From NCBI GenBank assembly GCA_024710705.1, contig JANJUF010000007.1:1-37872 (forward strand): 37,872 nucleotides of DNA, read 5' to 3'. Position numbers and translations under genes: made by a program. This DNA is from Gemmatimonadaceae bacterium. GTDB taxonomy: Bacteria > Gemmatimonadota > Gemmatimonadetes > Gemmatimonadales > Gemmatimonadaceae. Each line of letters opens with the position of its first letter. Position 1 is the first letter of the stretch. Below are positions 33,180 to 37,872 of the stretch, piece by piece. The notes below the pieces were generated by a model, which saw only the letters and a program-made list of their open reading frames with translations, did not search any database and was not told where the DNA came from.

Positions 33180-34024
33180 GGGTGGTCCTGGAATGCGGGA
33201 GCGGCGGTGGCGATGGTGGTGCCGGCGGAGAAGTCGGTGATCGTCTCGAGCGACCCGATGCGGATGGAGCCGACGCCTGCTTCGAGCGCCGCGACAGCGG
33301 CTTCGAGCTTGGCGAGCATGCCGCCCTGCACCACGCCGCGAGCGGCGAGTGTCTGGATGGCAGAGGGATCGAGGCGCGGAATGCGCTGTCCCTGCTCGAG
33401 TACGCCCTCCACGTCCGAGATGAAACAGAGTTCGTCTGCGCGCAGCGCCACGGCCAGCGCCGTGGCAGCATCGTCGCCGTTCACGTTGAGCCCCGCTCCG
33501 GTCGCCGAGTCACGTTCGCGCGCCACGGGGGAGATGACCGGTACCCAACCGATGGTGAGCAGGTCGCGGACGAGCGCCGGATCCGCGCGCACGTCCCGAC
33601 CCACGCGTCCGAAGGCTGGGTCGGTCACGCGTGCGGTGATGATCGCTCCATCCTCGCCACTGATGCCAACTGCGCGCGCGCCGGCCGTAAGCAGCTGCGC
33701 CACCAGTCGTTTGTTGACGGTCCCCGAGAGCAGCATCCGCACGACGTCCAGGTCTGCCTCGCTCGTGACGCGTCGCCCGCCGACGAACTGCGGCTCAAGA
33801 CCGAGCTGGCGCTGCATGGCGCTGACCTCGTCGCCGCCCCCGTGCACGACGACGATGCGCGCGTTCGGTTGCGCCGCCGCCTGCGTGACAAGTCGCGCGA
33901 GATTCGGGTCAGCCTGCACCCGCCCGCCGATCTTCAGGACGCGCGTGCTGGGGCGACGGGCGGCGCCGCGCCGCTCGACGGCCGGCGCGCCATCCGGCGT
34001 GCGGCGAGTTCCGGCACCGCTCAT
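33176..34024 (-). CDS. argB: Acetylglutamate kinase
   Basis: A 282-aa amino-acid kinase that phosphorylates N-acetylglutamate, the committed step in arginine synthesis. Motifs: VLKIGGRV, VVVHGGGDEVSAMQ, RRVTSEADLDVVRMLLSGTVNKRLVAQL, VGISGEDGAII, LNVNGDDAATALAVAL and LCFISDVEGVL, then GGMLAKLEAAVAAL. The first 25 residues are a basic extension not seen in most family members. The ATG overlaps the argC stop (ATGA). An LysZ-type kinase is possible but less likely because no LysW carrier is present. Confidence 0.93.
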   Translation of the reverse strand: MSGAGTRRTPDGAPAVERRGAARRPSTRVLKIGGRVQADPNLARLVTQAAAQPNARIVVVHGGGDEVSAMQRQLGLEPQFVGGRRVTSEADLDVVRMLLSGTVNKRLVAQLLTAGARAVGISGEDGAIITARVTDPAFGRVGRDVRADPALVRDLLTIGWVPVISPVARERDSATGAGLNVNGDDAATALAVALRADELCFISDVEGVLEQGQRIPRLDPSAIQTLAARGVVQGGMLAKLEAAVAALEAGVGSIRIGSLETITDFSAGTTIATAAPAFQDHP

Positions 34025-34983
34025 TGCGGAAGTCCCGCCGTCTCGTCGAGGCCGAGCATCAGATTGGCGTTCTGCAGCGCCTGGCCAGCTGCGCCTTTCA
34101 CGAGGTTGTCGATGGCGCTGAAGACCTGGAGGGTCGGCGTGCGGACGTGCTCGACCGCGCGCACCGTGATGCGCGCGACGTTCCGATGCTGCACCTGACG
34201 GAGCTCTGGCAGCGCCGGCGTGACTTCGATGAAAGGCTCATGGACGTAGCGTTGCTGCCAGAGCGCCAGCGGATCGGCCAGCGCCTGATTGAGCGGGACG
34301 GTGATCGTGGCGAGGATGCCGCGCGCGGCCGGCAGCAGGTGTGGCGTGAACAGCAGGTCCACGTCTGCGCCGAACATGTGCGTGGCGGCGCGCATCTCCT
34401 TGAGGTGGCGGTGCGTGTTCCCCACGCCATAGGCGCGGAAGTTCTCGCTCACTTCACCGAAGAGCAGGTCGAGGCGCGCCGTGAGTCCGGCGCCTGTGAC
34501 GCCGCTGGCGGCGCTCACCTGCACGGTGGCGCCGGGGGCAATGAGGTCCTGCTCGAAGAGCGGGAGCAAGCCGAGCAGCGTGGCCGTGGGATAGCACCCC
34601 GGGTTGGCGACGACCTGGGCTCCGCGCACGGCCTCGCGTTGCCATTCGGTGAGCCCGTAGGGCACCTGCTCGGCAGCACCATTGCCGAGGCGCAGGTCGG
34701 TGGAGAGGTCCACCACGCGTGCGCCCGCAGCGCGTGCGCGCGCGACCCACGCAGCGCTGGCGCCGTGCGGGAGCGAGGAGAAGATGAGCTGCGCCGTGCC
34801 GAGCGCGGCGTCTTCCGTGGCGACGAAGCGCACGGCTCCGGAGGGCAGCTCAAGCGACTCGCCGCGCTGCGCATTGGCGGTGGCGAAGGCGAGCGTGAGG
34901 TTCGGATGTTGGGCGACGAGGGCGCAGAGCTCACGGCCCGCGTACCCGGAGGCCCCGAGGACCCCCACTGGAATCTTATGCAC
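34021..34983 (-). CDS. argC: N-acetyl-gamma-glutamyl-phosphate reductase
   Basis: A 320-aa NADPH-dependent reductase that makes N-acetylglutamate semialdehyde. It has VGVLGASGYAGRELCALVAQHP (NADP binding), IFSSLPHGASAAW, VVDLSTDLRL, catalytic Cys in VVANPGCYPTATLLGLLPL, SAASGVTGAG, GVGNTHRHLKEM and FTPHLLPAARGILATI. GTG 34983 is the only reasonable start. It lies in an AT-rich operator-like sequence with no Shine-Dalgarno. It heads the argC-argB-argD operon with 4-bp overlaps between genes. Confidence 0.95.
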   Translation of the reverse strand: MHKIPVGVLGASGYAGRELCALVAQHPNLTLAFATANAQRGESLELPSGAVRFVATEDAALGTAQLIFSSLPHGASAAWVARARAAGARVVDLSTDLRLGNGAAEQVPYGLTEWQREAVRGAQVVANPGCYPTATLLGLLPLFEQDLIAPGATVQVSAASGVTGAGLTARLDLLFGEVSENFRAYGVGNTHRHLKEMRAATHMFGADVDLLFTPHLLPAARGILATITVPLNQALADPLALWQQRYVHEPFIEVTPALPELRQVQHRNVARITVRAVEHVRTPTLQVFSAIDNLVKGAAGQALQNANLMLGLDETAGLPQ

Positions 34984-34995
34984 TATTAATGCATA
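34977..34995. promoter_or_regulatory. Probable ArgR operator (ARG-box-like) at the argC start
   Basis: Inverted repeat TATGCA-7 nt-TGCATA (19 bp) in an AT-rich island, followed by further TAATGC at 34997-35002. It overlaps the argC start codon and lies about 100 nt before argR. The size and AT-rich centre fit an 18-20 bp ARG box; the half-site differs from the TGAAT core of enterobacteria. Binding by the adjacent argR product is inference. Confidence 0.6.
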
Positions 34996-35091
34996 CTAAT
35001 GCGATGCCCCGCTGTCAACACTTTTCTGGCGGCGGATGGCTTCCTCGCCCCTGCGGGAGAGGCTACACTCCCGTCGGACCCCGGAGCCCCT

Positions 35092-35559
35092 GTGACCGTC
35101 AGCAAACGCGAGCGACAGCACGCCATTCTCGAGCTCATCGGCACGCGCGAGATCGCAAGCCAGGAGGAGTTGCGCCAGTTGCTGCTCAAGAAGGGCTGGG
35201 ATGTCACCCAGTCCACGCTCTCGCGCGACCTGCGCGACCTGCGCGTCGCCCGCGTGCCGTCACCGCAGGGCACGCGCTACGTGGCTGGGGACAGTGGTGC
35301 CGACGACGGCAGCCGGGCACCGCTCGCCGGAATCCTCCCGCAGCTGTTCCTTTCGCTCGACGGCGTGGGCCCCATGCTCGTCCTCAAGACCGTGATCGGT
35401 GGCGCTCAGCCCGTGGCCTCGGCGCTCGATCGCGAGGCGTCGTCGGATATCCTCGGCACCATCGCCGGCGACGACACTATCCTGATGATCTGCCGCTCAG
35501 AGCAGGCCAGGGAGCGCGTCGCGCGACGGCTGAGCACCCTGGCGAAACGGCCGCGATGA
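35092..35559 (+). CDS. argR: Arginine repressor/activator
   Basis: A 155-aa ArgR of typical length. Residues 1-70 form the winged helix with KRERQHAILELIGTREIASQEELRQLL and WDVTQSTLSRDLRDLRV; Ser and Arg of TLSRDL contact DNA in the family. The C-terminal hexamerisation and arginine-binding domain has GPMLVLKTVIGGAQPVASALD and GDDTILMIC, where the acidic pair binds arginine. GTG 35092 is chosen because GGAG lies about 6 nt upstream and it gives the family length; a start at 34999 would add 31 unmatched residues. It should repress the divergent argCBD genes. Confidence 0.94.
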   Translation: MTVSKRERQHAILELIGTREIASQEELRQLLLKKGWDVTQSTLSRDLRDLRVARVPSPQGTRYVAGDSGADDGSRAPLAGILPQLFLSLDGVGPMLVLKTVIGGAQPVASALDREASSDILGTIAGDDTILMICRSEQARERVARRLSTLAKRPR

Positions 35560-35596
35560 GTGGCACGGCGGGCGCCGACACCGCGCTCGTCGCTTT

Positions 35597-35610
35597 CGCA
35601 TAGTTATGCG
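35597..35610. promoter_or_regulatory. Short palindrome upstream of argH
   Basis: CGCATA-GT-TATGCG, a 14-bp palindrome 38 nt after the argR stop and 107 nt before argH. Its GCATA/TATGC half-sites recall those at the argC operator, so it may be a second ArgR site. Confidence 0.4.
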
Positions 35611-35612
35611 CT

Positions 35613-35658
35613 TCGTGATCCTCATGCCTCGTCTTCATTCCTCGTGATCTTCATGTCT
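35613..35658. repeat. Two 17-nt direct repeats in the argR-argH gap
   Basis: TCGTGATCCTCATGCCT (35613-35629) recurs as TCGTGATCTTCATGTCT (35642-35658), with two mismatches and a 29-nt period. The whole 35611-35700 stretch is pyrimidine-rich with repeated GTCTTC words, resembling the complement of the ACGAAGAC words at 37163-37175. No gene is evident in it. Confidence 0.5.
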
Positions 35659-35717
35659 TCTGTTCTCACTTCCTCAACTCCGATCTTCGCGTCTTCCGCG
35701 GTCGCGTGGGGTTCCCG

Positions 35718-37100
35718 ATGAGCGGTACCGATGGGTCGCACAAGCTGTGGGGTGGGCGGTTTGCCGGTGGGCCCGCTCCCGAACTCGAGGCGGTGAATCG
35801 GTCGATCGGCACCGACTTTCGCCTCTGGCCCGTTGACGTCCGCCTCTCGCAGGCCTGGGCCGACGGACTCGTCACCGCGGGCGTCTACAGCCCCGACGAG
35901 GCGCGAGCGGTGCGCGAAGGGCTCGAGCGCGTCGCCGCCCGCATCGCTGGCGGCGAGGCGCCGATCGCCTCCGACGAGGATGTGCACACCTTCGTCGATC
36001 GGCTCCTGCACCTCGAGGCACCGGGCGCGGCTGGCCGCCTGCACACCGGCCGGAGCCGCAATGACCAAGTCGCCACCGACACGCGCATGTGGACGATGGA
36101 TGCGATGGACCGCGTGGATGGCCTGGTCAAGCAGCTCCAGGAAGTGCTGCTTGAGCAAGCCGAGCGGCACCGAGACGCGGTGATGCCAGCCTACACGCAT
36201 CTTCAGCGGGCACAGCCGGTGAGTGTGGCGCACTGGCTGCTCTCACACTTCTGGCCGCTCACCCGCGACCGTCAGCGGCTCGCGGCGGCACGCCGCGCGG
36301 CTTCCGTGATGCCGCTGGGTTCCGGGGCCATCGCTGGATCCGCCTTTCCCGTGCCGCGCGAGCAGATTGCCACGGCCCTCGGCTTCGCGCAAATCTCGCA
36401 GAACTCGATGGACGCCGTGGGCGATCGTGATTTCATCGCCGAGGCGCTCTTTGCGCTCACGATGCTGGCGACGCACCTCTCGCGCATCGGCGAGGACCTG
36501 ATCCTGTTCGGGTCGAGCGAGTTCGGCTTCGTGCGCTTTGGCGATGCGTACTCGACGGGCTCGTCCATGATGCCGCAGAAGCGAAATCCCGACGCGCTCG
36601 AACTGGCACGTGGGTCCAGTGCGCGCATGCTCGGCGACCTCGTGGCGTTGGTGACCACGCTGAAGGGATTGCCAAGCGGGTACAACAAAGACCTGCAGGA
36701 GGACAAGCGCGCGCTGTTCGACGCGGTGGACGGCATGGTGTTGCTGCTTCCCGCCGTGACCGGCTCGCTCGCCACGCTGCGATTCGATCGTGTACGGATG
36801 CTCGCCGCAGTGAGCGGCGCGATGATGGCGACTGACTTGGCGGATTACCTCGTGCGGAAGCAGGTGAGCTTCCGCGACGCGCACGCTGCGGTGGGTCGTC
36901 TGGTGCGCGAGGCCGAGGATGCTGGGATTGATCTCGGTGCCCTGCCCTTCAGCTCTTTTGCAGCGGCGCATCCTGCATTCGCGGAAGATGTCTTGACCGA
37001 GCTGGGTCCTCAGCGCTCGCTTGAGCACCGCAACGTGGCGGGTGGGACCGGCCCGAAGTCGGTTGACGCCCAGATTGCGAACGCGCGCGCGGAAATGTGA
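35718..37100 (+). CDS. argH: Argininosuccinate lyase
   Basis: A 460-aa enzyme of the aspartase/fumarase superfamily that splits argininosuccinate to arginine and fumarate, the last step of arginine synthesis. It has KLWGGRFAGGPAPELEAVN at the N terminus, VHTFVDRLL, LHTGRSRNDQVATDTRMW, AYTHLQRAQPVSVAHWL and the signature GSSMMPQKRNPDALEL carrying the catalytic Ser loop. ATG 35718 follows a GGGG purine run. argG and argF are not in this window. It is followed by a hairpin. Confidence 0.96.
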   Translation: MSGTDGSHKLWGGRFAGGPAPELEAVNRSIGTDFRLWPVDVRLSQAWADGLVTAGVYSPDEARAVREGLERVAARIAGGEAPIASDEDVHTFVDRLLHLEAPGAAGRLHTGRSRNDQVATDTRMWTMDAMDRVDGLVKQLQEVLLEQAERHRDAVMPAYTHLQRAQPVSVAHWLLSHFWPLTRDRQRLAAARRAASVMPLGSGAIAGSAFPVPREQIATALGFAQISQNSMDAVGDRDFIAEALFALTMLATHLSRIGEDLILFGSSEFGFVRFGDAYSTGSSMMPQKRNPDALELARGSSARMLGDLVALVTTLKGLPSGYNKDLQEDKRALFDAVDGMVLLLPAVTGSLATLRFDRVRMLAAVSGAMMATDLADYLVRKQVSFRDAHAAVGRLVREAEDAGIDLGALPFSSFAAAHPAFAEDVLTELGPQRSLEHRNVAGGTGPKSVDAQIANARAEM

Positions 37101-37120
37101 GTTAAGTCTATATTCGCCAG

Positions 37121-37141
37121 TGCGTTAGCAATTCATGCTAG
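37121..37141 (+). terminator. Hairpin after argH
   Basis: CGTTAGCA (37121-37128) pairs with TGCTAGCG (37134-37141) with one G-U pair and a 5-nt loop, 20 nt after argH, followed by TTCTAGCTTT. A weak intrinsic terminator. Confidence 0.5.
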
Positions 37142-37160
37142 CGTTCTAGCTTTGTAAACT

Positions 37161-37178
37161 TCACCACGAAGACACGAC
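37161..37178. repeat. ACGAAGACACGA-type degenerate repeat fragment
   Basis: ACCACGAAGACACGACGG lies in the otherwise gene-free 37101-37327 stretch. It resembles degenerate CACGAAG/GACACGAAG strings found between genes in other bacteria, and the complement of the GTCTTC-rich stretch before argH. The rest of the gap holds a TTAGGCCTAA palindrome (37256-37265) and an AT-rich promoter-like zone. Confidence 0.35.
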
Positions 37179-37295
37179 GGGCTCCGATGCGCGCGAATCT
37201 CGACGAGCACAACGGAGCACGTCGCGTATTCGGGATGCAGGTGAGATCGTGTGTGTTAGGCCTAAGTCTCTCTGGCGCAATACATTGATCACCCG

Positions 37296-37325
37296 TATAC
37301 TCTGATATCCTGTTTGGAGAGTATA
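37296..37325 (+). promoter_or_regulatory. Inverted repeat covering the ribosome-binding site of the TTG gene
   Basis: TATACTCT (37296-37303) and AGAGTATA (37318-37325) are exactly complementary with a 14-nt spacer. GGAGAG (37316-37321), the ribosome-binding site 6 nt before TTG 37328, overlaps the right arm. The repeat could be an operator in DNA or a hairpin hiding the ribosome-binding site in RNA. Confidence 0.55.
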
Positions 37326-37327
37326 TT

Positions 37328-37756
37328 TTGAGAGCCGTCACAGCTGCCACTGCCGCTGCGATACTGCAAGTGGATCGAAAGTCGTTCGATAACATGCTGC
37401 TCCGCATCGGGCCTGAAGCTCTGCCGCGGGGTCGCCAAGGGGTGGAGCGGCGGATTCCTGTGTCCTTGATCGAGGACCTACTGCTCGCGCGCGACCTCAG
37501 CGCAGCGCTATCGATCCCCGTCAAGGAGGCGTTCGGCGTGGCCCGAATGCTTCTCGGACGTGCGCCGGATGGCGACTTGCGGCTGCGAGCCCCGTTCGTG
37601 GGGAGCCTGCACGTCGGGGAGTTCATTCAGCTCGGCGCCGATCTCGGCAAGTTGCGCGAGGAACTGCAATGGCGCATCGAGTCAGCGGTCGAATCGGTGG
37701 TTCGGCCGGCGCGCGGACGGCCATCGCGGGCTCGCGCAACAATCAGCGACGCGTGA
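37328..37756 (+). CDS. HTH-like small DNA-binding protein with AT-hook-like end
   Basis: A 142-aa protein. The first 25 residues (VTAATAAAILQVDRKSFDNMLLRI) look like a helix-turn-helix, followed by RGRQGVERRIPVSLIEDLLLARDLSAALSIPVKEAFGVARMLL, and a C terminus RPARGRPSRARA with an RGRP AT-hook core. I do not recognise a named family. TTG 37328 is set by GGAGAG 6 nt upstream. Its leader is much more AT-rich than the surroundings, which could mean recent acquisition. It could regulate itself through the overlapping inverted repeat. Confidence 0.6.
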   Translation: MRAVTAATAAAILQVDRKSFDNMLLRIGPEALPRGRQGVERRIPVSLIEDLLLARDLSAALSIPVKEAFGVARMLLGRAPDGDLRLRAPFVGSLHVGEFIQLGADLGKLREELQWRIESAVESVVRPARGRPSRARATISDA

Positions 37757-37793
37757 GGCGCATTTGGCGCGAGCGCTAGCCAGAATGTCAAAA

Positions 37794-37821
37794 GGGGCCC
37801 GGAGCGTTATCTCCGGGCCCC
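37794..37821 (-). terminator. Intrinsic terminator, best oriented for the minus strand
   Basis: GGGGCCCGGAG (37794-37804) and CTCCGGGCCCC (37811-37821): perfect 11-bp GC-rich stem with a 6-nt loop. On minus the stem is followed directly by TTTTGAC, a short U tract; on plus there is none. It therefore best ends the minus-strand gene entering from the right, and may also stop the TTG gene. Confidence 0.8.
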
Positions 37822-37843
37822 GCCTGATTGTGCCGGCTCGTGG

Positions 37844-37872
37844 TTACGCAACCTTGGAGACGTTATCGGCAG
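37844..37872 (-). CDS. C-terminal end of a minus-strand gene (partial)
   Basis: The last 8 visible codons read ADNVSKVA before TAA (37844-37846). A U-tailed terminator 22 nt downstream supports a real gene end. Too little sequence is present to name the product. Confidence 0.4.

Noticed and set aside
37138-37626. A 162-codon minus frame ending in VFVVKFTKLER
   Set aside because: It is antisense to the TTG gene and its end is translated from the degenerate ACGAAGAC repeat; no domain is visible.
1-37872. CRISPR array, tRNA, rRNA, transposase or integrase
   Set aside because: I looked for regular spaced repeats, cloverleaf-like sequence and recombinase motifs and saw none that hold up.

Overview
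The window is GC-rich bacterial chromosome, densely packed with genes and with no rRNA, tRNA, insertion sequence or CRISPR array that I can see. A Gram-negative-type envelope is implied by a TolC-like outer-membrane channel with an RND pump, several lipoproteins and a periplasmic-type S41 protease. The glutamine synthetase is of the non-adenylylated alpha type. This mix, with the codon use and many genes that seem to start without a leader, suggests a Gemmatimonadota-like soil bacterium; that assignment is inference.

Layout. 1-5015 (minus): glnA, an FKBP-type prolyl isomerase lipoprotein, a MATE exporter, then two overlapping D-Ala-D-Ala-ligase-like ATP-grasp genes, the second cut by the window edge. 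5084-12986 (plus): a zinc-ribbon membrane protein, a response regulator with an HD-GYP-like output domain, then a complete TolC / membrane-fusion / RND efflux operon with 1-bp overlaps. 13055-15235 (plus): an unusual trio made of an acidic-head/lysine-tail histone-H1-like protein, a MerR-type regulator and a plasmid-type replication initiator homologue. 15392-24561 (plus): S41 protease, TolB-like lipoprotein, a coupled slipin / CxxC protein / YhaM-like nuclease set, class I fumarase, and a TPM / nucleotidyltransferase-like / LemA / NTF2-like set. 24810-25253: a small zinc ribbon and a cold-shock protein, closed by a strong hairpin.

25330-31915 (minus): an unknown 109-aa protein, a Nudix-related NrtR-like regulator with a palindromic operator between its -35 and -10 boxes, a YggX-like iron protein with two CxxC pairs, a membrane-anchored alpha/beta hydrolase, a ThiF/MoeB-rhodanese fusion, an M28 peptidase and an aldo/keto-reductase homologue that has lost most of its catalytic tetrad. 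31998-37100: an arginine region with argC-argB-argD on minus and argR and argH on plus, with an inverted repeat (probable ARG box) at the argC start. The right end carries a TTG-started HTH-like protein, a strong terminator and the last codons of a minus-strand gene.

The genes work mainly as housekeeping modules: nitrogen assimilation, arginine synthesis, fumarate hydration, efflux, envelope proteolysis, sulfur carrier chemistry and RNA turnover. The least explained parts are the tandem ATP-grasp pair, the 13-15 kb trio, the degenerate HD-GYP and AKR proteins, and a recurring -10-like hexamer 6-8 nt before the start codon of genes that lack a Shine-Dalgarno sequence.
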